In this document: in pieces, positions 27,114 to 34,192 of the stretch
How the letters are laid out: every line of letters starts with the position of its first letter
Position numbering within the stretch: the stretch's first letter is position 1
Origin: UBA6772 sp965183875
GTDB taxonomy: Bacteria; Bacteroidota; Bacteroidia; Flavobacteriales; UBA7430
DNA length: 64,000 nt
Assembly: GCA_965183875.1 (NCBI GenBank)
Contig: CBCYMK010000019.1
Span: forward strand, 1-64,000
Reading direction: 5' to 3'
The notes under the pieces: model-generated
Told to the model about the DNA's origin: nothing
The model's database searches: none
Seen by the model: the letters and a program-made list of their open reading frames with translations, nothing else
Position numbers and translations under genes: made by a program

Positions 27114-27695
27114 ATGGAGCATTTCTACACCATACAAGGGGAGGGAATGCACTCTGGAGTACCTTGTTATTTTGTTCGCTTGGCGGGTTGCGATGTTGGT
27201 TGTCCTTGGTGTGATGTAAAGGAAAGTTGGGAACAAGATAGCCACCCAATTTTTAAAACTGAAGAAATTGTTCAATGGGTAGCAACTAGTAAGGCTACTA
27301 AGGTAGTTGTTACTGGAGGAGAACCTCTAATGCATCAACTCGATTTGCTTTGTGAGTTGTTTCATCAAGCAGGAATAGACTGTCATATAGAAACTTCTGG
27401 AGCCCATCCTTATAGTGGAAATTGGGATTGGTTTACCTTATCTCCTAAAAAGAGAAAGTTGCCTCTAGATGAAAATTATTCAAAAGCTAATGAGCTTAAA
27501 GTCGTTATCGCAAGACCTAATGATTTTCGTTTTGCCGAAGAACAAGCTGCAAAAGTTAACAGCGAATGTAAATTGTATATGCAGCCAGAATGGTCTAAAG
27601 AGTCAGAGATCTTAAAAGAAATTATTGAGTATGTTAAAGGAAATCCACAGTGGAATATCTCCTTACAGACTCATAAATATATGGATATCCCATAG
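27114..27695 (+). CDS. queE: 7-carboxy-7-deazaguanine synthase QueE
   Basis: 193 residues of a radical-SAM enzyme that converts 6-carboxytetrahydropterin to 7-carboxy-7-deazaguanine in queuosine biosynthesis. The FeS/SAM cysteines are in GCDVGCPWCDVKESW (CxxxCxxC), preceded by the family's FYTIQGEGMHSG. VVTGGEPLMH and HIETSGAHP are further QueE landmarks. It lacks about 20 residues that relatives have upstream of MEHFYTIQGEG. A matching 22-codon stretch, with LYL just before, is found from ATG 27046 in another frame and stops at the junction. The start at 27114 is therefore either a genuine short form or the result of a small frameshift. Confidence 0.88.
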   Translation: MEHFYTIQGEGMHSGVPCYFVRLAGCDVGCPWCDVKESWEQDSHPIFKTEEIVQWVATSKATKVVVTGGEPLMHQLDLLCELFHQAGIDCHIETSGAHPYSGNWDWFTLSPKKRKLPLDENYSKANELKVVIARPNDFRFAEEQAAKVNSECKLYMQPEWSKESEILKEIIEYVKGNPQWNISLQTHKYMDIP

Positions 27696-27696
27696 T

Positions 27697-29595
27697 ATGC
27701 GGTTTAGCTTATTACTTTTAGTATTTATACTTAGTTTCCAGTTAAAAGCTCAAGAAACGACTAATTCTAGAAAAGCTGCAAAATCTTATAGAGCTGCAAA
27801 ATCTGCTGTGGCTATACAGGATTTTAAATCTGCTAAATCACTCTTAGAAGAATCTTTACTAACGGATTCTCGTTTTGTGGAAGCTTGGATTTTACTGGGA
27901 GATGTGAGCATGGGTCTAGGTGATAAAAGTTATGCCATTGATGCCTATAGAAAGTCAATTCCTCTGTCACCACGATTTTCTTATCCTATGTACTATAGAC
28001 TTGCTATAGCAGAACATTCATTAGGTTACTATTCTGAGGCACTGCAACATATTAGAAAATACTTGACTTCTAAAAATATCTCTCAGAAATACCGAAAAAA
28101 AGCGAACGCTCTAAAAAAATCTTGTGAGTTTTCTATAAGTGCCAAACGCAAACCTGTAAGTTTCGATCCCGAAAATTTAGGAGCTTCCATAAATACCAAT
28201 GCTGATGAATATCTACCCGCTCTTTCTGCAGATGGTAGCACATTAATTTTTACTCGTAGTAAAAAGGTGGATGGTTTTAGAAACGAAGATTTTTATTTAT
28301 CCTATAACAATACCGACAATTGGATAGCTGCAAAGAATCTTGGTAAGCCTATAAATACAGATCAAAATGAAGGCGCTCAATGTATTACCGCTGACGGTTT
28401 GACCATTTATTTTACTGCCTGTTCGAGAAACGACTCCTATGGTAGGTGTGATATCTATGAATCTAATTTTGAAAATGGTAATTGGACTGAACCTAAAAAT
28501 TTAGGAGCTAATATTAATACTGAAAACTGGGAATCACAGCCTGCAATTTCAGCTGATGGTAGACAGCTATTTTTTGTTTCTAATAGGTCTGGCGGAATAG
28601 GAGGGAAAGATATCTGGGTTTCGTATAAAAATAACAATGGTTCATGGACAAAAGCCAAGAACCTTGGAAAGGATATAAATAGCTCAAAAGACGATATCTC
28701 TCCCTTTTTACACTGGGATAACCAAACACTCTATTTTTCATCAAAGGGATTTGTAGGGATGGGAGGATTTGATATTTTCCTTTCCCGACTAGATGAGTTA
28801 GGTGACTGGGGGGAAGTGAAAAATATAGGATATCCTATTAACTCTCCATCCGATGAAAATTCACTTATTGTTGCGAAGGATGGCCGTACAGCTTATTTCG
28901 CATCCGCTTACTTTAATGAGGGAAGAACAGATTTAGATCTATACACTTTCGATTTGCCACAAGAGAGTAGAGCTAGAGAAGTCGCTTATGTGCAAGGTGT
29001 AATTTCAGATGCCAAAACCCATAAACCTATAAAGGCTATAATTGAGTTAGTAGATTTACAAACGGGTAGGTCTTATAAAAGTTCTCGTTCTGATATTGAT
29101 GGTAATTATATGCTCTGTTTACCTTCTAAAGCAGATTATGCTTTAACACTTACTAAGAAAAACTATCTTTTTTATTCAGAGAATATTCAGCTCCAAAAGG
29201 AGGGAAGTATACTTGTGAAAAACTTTAAACTTCAGCTCTTAGAAGTCGGAGAACAAGTAAGGTTAGACAATATATTTTTTGAGCTCGATGCCTTTAAGCT
29301 AAAAGATGAATCTACTGCTGAGTTGAATAAAATTATTCAGTTTATGGAATCCAATCCATTTTTAGTTGTGGAAATTAGTGGTCATACAGATAATAGTGGG
29401 GCTAAGAAATATAATTTAGATTTGTCGGAACAAAGAGCTGCTTCAGTAAAACGTGCTCTGGTACAAAGAGGGTTGAATGGAGAACGTATTCAAATAAAAG
29501 GATACGGAATGAGTAGACCATTAAATAACAATAGCACAGAGGTAGATAGAGCTATTAATAGAAGAACAGAATTAAAAATTATTTCAGTAGAATGA
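27697..29595 (+). CDS. OmpA-family protein with TPR, PD40 repeats and a C-terminal peptidoglycan-binding domain
   Basis: 632 residues from ATG 27697, one base after the queE stop; longer readings overlap queE. Signal peptide MRFSLLLLVFILSFQLKAQ. Then TPR-like helices (about 25-140), followed by WD40-like PD40 beta-propeller repeats (about 160-420; LSADGSTLIFTRSK, ISADGRQLFFVSNRSGGIGGKDIW). A carboxypeptidase-regulatory-like domain (about 430-510) precedes an OmpA domain (FFELDAFKLKDES...ISGHTDNSGAKKYN...RAINRRTELKI). The same architecture is common near T9SS genes in Bacteroidota (PorE-like) and implies an outer-membrane protein tethered to peptidoglycan. Confidence 0.88.
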   Translation: MRFSLLLLVFILSFQLKAQETTNSRKAAKSYRAAKSAVAIQDFKSAKSLLEESLLTDSRFVEAWILLGDVSMGLGDKSYAIDAYRKSIPLSPRFSYPMYYRLAIAEHSLGYYSEALQHIRKYLTSKNISQKYRKKANALKKSCEFSISAKRKPVSFDPENLGASINTNADEYLPALSADGSTLIFTRSKKVDGFRNEDFYLSYNNTDNWIAAKNLGKPINTDQNEGAQCITADGLTIYFTACSRNDSYGRCDIYESNFENGNWTEPKNLGANINTENWESQPAISADGRQLFFVSNRSGGIGGKDIWVSYKNNNGSWTKAKNLGKDINSSKDDISPFLHWDNQTLYFSSKGFVGMGGFDIFLSRLDELGDWGEVKNIGYPINSPSDENSLIVAKDGRTAYFASAYFNEGRTDLDLYTFDLPQESRAREVAYVQGVISDAKTHKPIKAIIELVDLQTGRSYKSSRSDIDGNYMLCLPSKADYALTLTKKNYLFYSENIQLQKEGSILVKNFKLQLLEVGEQVRLDNIFFELDAFKLKDESTAELNKIIQFMESNPFLVVEISGHTDNSGAKKYNLDLSEQRAASVKRALVQRGLNGERIQIKGYGMSRPLNNNSTEVDRAINRRTELKIISVE

Positions 29596-30440
29596 TACAA
29601 GTTGTAGAATGCCCAAGAGATGCCATGCAAGGGATTGCAGAGTTTATACCTTCAGAATTGAAGGCAGAATATATAAACATGCTTTTAAAAGTTGGTTTCC
29701 ATACCATTGATTTTGGCTCTTTTGTGTCTCCTAAAGCTATTCCTCAGATGCGTGATACTGCAGAGGTACTCTCAAAGTTACACTTAGACGATACAGATTC
29801 TAAGCTCTTAGCAATTGTAGCTAACAGCAGAGGAGCAGAGCAGGCCGCTTCATTCGATGAAATTCAATATTTAGGGTATCCCTTCTCTGTTTCTGAAACT
29901 TTTCAACAACGAAATACCAAACGTTCTATAGATGATTCTCTTGTCTTAGTTGAGCAAATGCAAAATCTTTGCGTTTCGAAAAATAAAGATTTAGTGGTTT
30001 ATCTTTCTATGGCTTTTGGTAATCCATATAATGAAGCTTGGGATGTAGATATAGTTGCTAAGTGGACTGAGGTACTCGCGAATATGGGAGTGAAAACTAT
30101 GGCCTTATCTGATACGATAGGTGTTTCTACAAAAGAAACTATTTCTCCTTTGTTTTCTCAACTAATACCAGCGTTTAAGGATGTTACTTTTGGTGCTCAC
30201 CTTCATACTACTGTAGATACCTGGCACGAAAAAGTATTGTCAGCTTACCAGTCTGGTTGTACGCGTTTTGATACCGCCATACAAGGGTTTGGAGGTTGTC
30301 CGATGGCTAAAGATGATTTAACCGGTAATATGCCTACAGAAAAAATGTTATCCTTCTTAAACGAACAAAAAGAAGTCTCTGGTTTAAATGCACTCGCCTT
30401 CGAATCGGCTTATAATAAAGCTAGAGAGGTTTTTCTTTAG
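29592..30440 (+). CDS. mvaB: Hydroxymethylglutaryl-CoA lyase-type HMGL enzyme
   Basis: 282 residues of a TIM-barrel HMGL-like protein. ECPRDAMQ is the metal/substrate loop (E-x-x-R-D-x-x-Q). FGAHLHTT supplies the metal-ligating HxH, and GFGGCPMAKDDLTGNMPTE is the HMG-CoA lyase signature, with the catalytic loop cysteine. The enzyme cleaves HMG-CoA to acetyl-CoA and acetoacetate at the end of leucine degradation. It overlaps the OmpA-family gene by four bases (ATGA), so translation is coupled although the functions are unrelated. Confidence 0.87.
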   Translation: MIQVVECPRDAMQGIAEFIPSELKAEYINMLLKVGFHTIDFGSFVSPKAIPQMRDTAEVLSKLHLDDTDSKLLAIVANSRGAEQAASFDEIQYLGYPFSVSETFQQRNTKRSIDDSLVLVEQMQNLCVSKNKDLVVYLSMAFGNPYNEAWDVDIVAKWTEVLANMGVKTMALSDTIGVSTKETISPLFSQLIPAFKDVTFGAHLHTTVDTWHEKVLSAYQSGCTRFDTAIQGFGGCPMAKDDLTGNMPTEKMLSFLNEQKEVSGLNALAFESAYNKAREVFL

Positions 30441-30946
30441 GGGAAGTGGTGAATGGTAAGACGTTAATCATGAATGGTGAATGGTAAAACGTGTCCTTCG
30501 ATAAAACAGGATGGCAATAAAACGGGAAACGTTAATCGTAAGACGTGAATGGTAAATGGTAAAACGGAAATCGTATTTATTTCTCCCACTCCAACAATTC
30601 TTAATCAATCATTGTTCACTACTAATTACCTCGTCTTTAAACGACCTTTTGACAGCAAGACTTTTTCGAAAGACGTGAAACGTGAATGGTAAATGGTAAA
30701 ACGGAAAATGTGTCCTTCGTTAATTCCGATAGCTATCGGGACAGGATGACAATTGTGTTCATTTATTTGTTTGTTTGTTTGTTTGTTTGTTTGTTTGTTT
30801 GTCAGTCTGAGCCTGTCGAAGACCCAGTTTCCAATTTAAAACTCATCACTCAAAACTTTTTTGTCATCCTAGTCCTTAAACGACCTTATAACCGCAGGAC
30901 TATTTTGACCTGTTTCGGATTAGTAAAACTACCTTGTACCATTTCT
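30441..30946. repeat. 506-bp noncoding region made of dispersed repeats
   Basis: It contains several degenerate copies of GTGAATGGTAAAACG (30447-30720) and two copies of GTGTCCTTCG...ACAGGATG (near 30489 and 30710). The palindrome CCGATAGCTATCGG is at 30726-30739 and a TTTG microsatellite at 30766-30801. CTGAGCCTGTCGAAG lies at 30807-30821. Two diverged copies of a TTAAACGACCTT segment occur near 30634 and 30876. The 95-codon frame at 30686-30973 is just translated repeat. I see no gene here. Confidence 0.75.
30766..30801. repeat. (TTTG)9 tetranucleotide microsatellite
   Basis: Nine perfect TTTG units in a row (36 bp), preceded by a diverged TTTA unit. It lies in noncoding DNA, 145 bp beyond the end of the convergent membrane-protein gene. 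Confidence 0.9.
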
Positions 30947-31603
30947 TTATTTCCTAAGATCTTCCATATCTAATAATAGTACCTCCAATTTCTTGAGTAT
31001 TCTACCGTACACTATATTGAGATCAAATTTACCAATTGCTCCACCAAAATAAGAGATTATCGAAAGGAGTATAAAGAGTCCAATTACCCAATAAGTAGGG
31101 AATCCTAATATTGTTAGTGTGTCTGGATGGTTTAATAAGTATTCATTTAATATAGTATTTCCTGGAATGTCCCCACCAAACCCGCCAAACCAAAAGCCTG
31201 TAATAATCGCTAAACAGAAATAAGGATAAAGAAAGTGCGAAAGCCTAGTATTGGTATGTATCATCTCTTTAGTCCAATTGTCAAATGATTTTAAGTACTC
31301 ATAGCTATTCTGACTTTTGTCTAAATTTTCTAGTTTCATTTTAAATTTTAAGGAAATAGTAATTAGCCCACAGAAAAGTATAAACATAGGAATTGCCATA
31401 TAGGGCATTTCTGATGGTATTGCTATTAGTACCATCAGAATAGCAAATACCAATATTGCTGCTATGTTAATAGTATACATTCGTTTGAATTTTTCTACAA
31501 TATCAATTGATTTTTTTTTGTAGAGTTCATTTATTTTAGGTGCAATTAATGCATCAGCTTTTAAAAAACCTTCGTCCCAAATTGATTCAATTGATTTTTC
31601 CAT
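30947..31603 (-). CDS. Four-helix membrane protein paired with an ECF sigma factor
   Basis: 218 residues with a cytoplasmic N-terminal region of ~45 residues. Transmembrane pairs lie at about 47-64 and 67-86 and at about 125-150 and 167-190, and there is a charged C-terminus. It begins inside the sigma-factor gene (17-bp overlap). In Bacteroidota, genes coupled this way to ECF sigma factors often encode membrane-bound anti-sigma proteins, so it may hold the sigma factor at the membrane. The sequence lacks a recognisable anti-sigma zinc motif (HxxxCxxC), and the assignment is by position only. Confidence 0.6.
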   Translation of the reverse strand: MEKSIESIWDEGFLKADALIAPKINELYKKKSIDIVEKFKRMYTINIAAILVFAILMVLIAIPSEMPYMAIPMFILFCGLITISLKFKMKLENLDKSQNSYEYLKSFDNWTKEMIHTNTRLSHFLYPYFCLAIITGFWFGGFGGDIPGNTILNEYLLNHPDTLTILGFPTYWVIGLFILLSIISYFGGAIGKFDLNIVYGRILKKLEVLLLDMEDLRK

Positions 31604-32078
31604 GGAGTATTTTTTTTAGTCTGTTTTTAATTCTTTTTATACGTACACCTATATTGTTAGAGTTGGTTCCGATAATTTCAGCCATTTCTAGATAAGTCTT
31701 CTGTTCTAAGTACAGGAGTATTAGTGCTCTGTCGATTTCAGACAATTGCTTAATGGCTTTGTAGAGTTTATCTAAATCTTCATCTGTAAAAACACTACTG
31801 TCTTCAATTGCTTGTTCGGGTAGTTTTTCTGTGCTAAAAAAATGCTGCTTTGTTTTTTTAGTCTTTACTAAGGTTAGGCATACATTTAAGGTTAATCTAT
31901 AGATCCAGGTAGACCACTCCGATTGTTCTTTGAATTTATCCTTACTTCTCCAAATTTGTAGACATACCTCTTGGTAGTAGTCTTCAAAATCTTCTTGAGA
32001 GTTTGTGTATGCACGGCAAATCTTTATGATTATACCTGCATATGGGCTAATGAATGTTGTGTAAAAGTCGCTACTCAA
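31587..32078 (-). CDS. ECF-type RNA polymerase sigma factor
   Basis: 163 residues. Region 2 is GIIIKICRAYTNSQEDFEDYYQEVCLQIWRSKDKF (shown in part: AYTNSQEDFEDYYQEVCLQI), with WIYRLTLNVCLT after it. Region 4 has DRALILLYLEQKTYLEMAEI followed by an HTH (SNNIGVRIKRIKNRLKK). The start is TTG at 32078. There is no in-frame ATG between it and an upstream stop, and the first residues (SSDFYTTFISPY) already align with the family start. Its partner membrane protein overlaps by 17 bp downstream. Target promoters are unknown. Confidence 0.88.
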   Translation of the reverse strand: MSSDFYTTFISPYAGIIIKICRAYTNSQEDFEDYYQEVCLQIWRSKDKFKEQSEWSTWIYRLTLNVCLTLVKTKKTKQHFFSTEKLPEQAIEDSSVFTDEDLDKLYKAIKQLSEIDRALILLYLEQKTYLEMAEIIGTNSNNIGVRIKRIKNRLKKILHGKIN

Positions 32079-32210
32079 ATTTATTGTTTATTAGTTAGTG
32101 GCGAGTTGTGGGATTTATTACACCTAATTGGTGAATTAATTTTGAATTATTTATTTCACCTACTATCTCAGTGGTACTGAGTTGGGCTCGATGTAGTATT
32201 TATATCAGTT

Positions 32211-34088
32211 TTAATTTCTTAAATTAACCTGCCCTCGTATTGTAATTTGTTTCTCTTGTAGGTCGGTATAATGGACCAGGTAATAGTAGGTGCCTTCCGA
32301 ACATATTTTGCCTTTGTGATATCCATTCCAAAACAACTCACCATCTGTTTGTCTATATAACAATGCTCCCCAACGGTTATAAATAGTGAACTCAAGTACG
32401 TTTATGTCTTGTAAGTTTATAGCTTGGAAGCTGTCGTTTGTCCCATCGTTATTTGGAGTAAATACATTTGGCATCTCAATAATTGATGATGGAATACAGT
32501 AATTATCTATGCTAAATTCATCAGTAAAAACACAGTTGTTGTTTGTGATCTCTAGTCCATAATTTCCTGCAATAGTTGTAGAGAATTGATTTCCAGTAAG
32601 TCCATTACTCCAGTGGAAAGTAAAATTGGTATCTAATGGAAGTGTAGCGAAATATATTTCCTCATTTAAGCATAGTATAGTATCTGCAATTGTATCAATG
32701 GTATTTAGTATGTAACTTACATTTATAGTATCAATTTCGGTAGGACAATTGTTAAAGTTGTAATTCGCTATATAGGTTCCATTAGAAGATATTTCATAAT
32801 CAAATTCGGTGCTACCATTGTTCCAATCAATTGTGCCTTCGGGTAAGTTTATATTTAATTGTAGGCTGTCTCCTTCACAAACTGTTTGGTCTGGCCCTAG
32901 ATTTAAAGGGGGACAATAATAACTACACGATTCATTTGGAGAATCTCCTGGTCTAAGGTAATTGGATATATAGTTTGGAAGTCCAATATAGCATTGTCCA
33001 ACAGGGAATTCAAGCGCATTATTAGTATAGCCACAGGAGTTGCCTACAAAATTAGGATACTTTATACTACTCACATAATTAGTGTCGTAACGAGCGATAT
33101 ACAATTTAGATTCGGGTGTGATTTGTATGTCGTGGAATCGATTTGATGATGTAGTTGCAATAGTATGTCTAGAGAGCTCAATAATTGCGGGATCTAACAA
33201 ACTAAGGTCGAACTGTATTATAGACTCTCTTGCTGTAACATATAGAAGTTCATTATTTGGAGAAAAGCATAATGCATAGGCATTATTGGAGTTGGTTTTT
33301 GTTCTTAAGGTTATCGGATTAAAAACATATCCACTTTGTTTATCGAAGTCAAATACTTGGACTGTGTCTTTTTGAGAAGTAACTACTAGTGCCAGTTTAC
33401 ATCCAGAGGGAGAAAATCGCATACTTCCTGCGGTATTGGCACCCCAATCTCCAACATCCCATTCTTGATGTACAGAGCCTATATTAGAGAGTATTGGTTC
33501 ATCAGCTATTCCTTCTGGGCCAAGAAGAAACGCTCTAAATTGATCCGTCCCATAATCGTGTGTCATGATCCAGTAATCGATATTGTTTTCGTGCTGTGTA
33601 CCACATAGCTTTTCTGTAGTCTTAGTTTGTAGTATCGTATTTTTTTCTATTATCTCACCTAAACCATCGTTTAGACTCATATCTACTATAGAGTAAGCTG
33701 CCCCCCCAAAGCTACCCCCATATCCTGCTTGACCAGCTACGGTGAAAATATAGTATATGTCTTTGTTTAAGGGGAGTGGTACTATAAGTGCAGCATTGGT
33801 TGCTGTATAGCTAGAGAGAAGTCCAGTACCATTAGACATTATAAGATGATTTGCATTCCATACCGTTATGCCATCTGTGTAAAATTGTAAATTTCCTTCG
33901 GTGTCAGAAATTACCGAAAGCCCTTCGAAGGAATCTATAGCAGACTCACCTGTAATAGGTATACCAGAACTAAAATCGATTAATACACTCTCTCCGAGTA
34001 CCCAATTTAATGTTCTTCCTTGTTGTGCCCAACTAGTGGAAATAGTGGAAAAAAGTAAGATTAATAGGCTTATACTTCTTATTATCAT
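32211..34088 (-). CDS. Secreted protein with type B T9SS (gliding-associated) C-terminal domain
   Basis: 625 residues. Signal peptide MIIRSISLLILLFSTISTSWAQ. Residues ~25-380 look like a beta-propeller (ISDTEGNLQFYTDG, MRFSPSGCKLALVV, LCFSPNNELLYVTA, ITPESKLYIARYD). Two Ig-like modules with paired cysteines follow (about 395-535). The last ~90 residues are the gliding-associated C-terminal domain (MPNVFTPNNDGTNDSFQAI, YNRWGALLYRQTD, GTYYYLVHYTD). The propeller-plus-CTD form is a common Bacteroidota surface protein of unknown role. A 50-bp perfect hairpin sequence lies directly upstream of its start codon. Confidence 0.85.
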   Translation of the reverse strand: MIIRSISLLILLFSTISTSWAQQGRTLNWVLGESVLIDFSSGIPITGESAIDSFEGLSVISDTEGNLQFYTDGITVWNANHLIMSNGTGLLSSYTATNAALIVPLPLNKDIYYIFTVAGQAGYGGSFGGAAYSIVDMSLNDGLGEIIEKNTILQTKTTEKLCGTQHENNIDYWIMTHDYGTDQFRAFLLGPEGIADEPILSNIGSVHQEWDVGDWGANTAGSMRFSPSGCKLALVVTSQKDTVQVFDFDKQSGYVFNPITLRTKTNSNNAYALCFSPNNELLYVTARESIIQFDLSLLDPAIIELSRHTIATTSSNRFHDIQITPESKLYIARYDTNYVSSIKYPNFVGNSCGYTNNALEFPVGQCYIGLPNYISNYLRPGDSPNESCSYYCPPLNLGPDQTVCEGDSLQLNINLPEGTIDWNNGSTEFDYEISSNGTYIANYNFNNCPTEIDTINVSYILNTIDTIADTILCLNEEIYFATLPLDTNFTFHWSNGLTGNQFSTTIAGNYGLEITNNNCVFTDEFSIDNYCIPSSIIEMPNVFTPNNDGTNDSFQAINLQDINVLEFTIYNRWGALLYRQTDGELFWNGYHKGKICSEGTYYYLVHYTDLQEKQITIRGQVNLRN

Positions 34089-34090
34089 CT

Positions 34091-34140
34091 GATTAAATCT
34101 AATTGATTCTAAATATACTTAGAATCAATTAGATTTAATC
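34091..34140. repeat. Perfect 22-bp inverted repeat just upstream of a start codon
   Basis: Arms of 22 bp, starting GATTAAATCTAATTGA, are perfectly complementary across the 6-nt loop ATATAC. The structure ends two bases before the start codon of the minus-strand gene at 34088. It is AT-rich and has no T-run on its distal side, so it is not a normal terminator. It could act as a stable leader hairpin or as a dyad operator. Confidence 0.9.
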
Positions 34141-34192
34141 TGTAGAGACAATGTTTTTTAGATAAACCCTACAGTTTGTTGGGTAAAAAGTT

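Noticed and set aside
30686..30973. 95-codon frame with a repeated LFVCLFVC stretch
   Set aside because: The apparent hydrophobic repeat is the translation of the TTTG microsatellite within a repeat-rich noncoding region.
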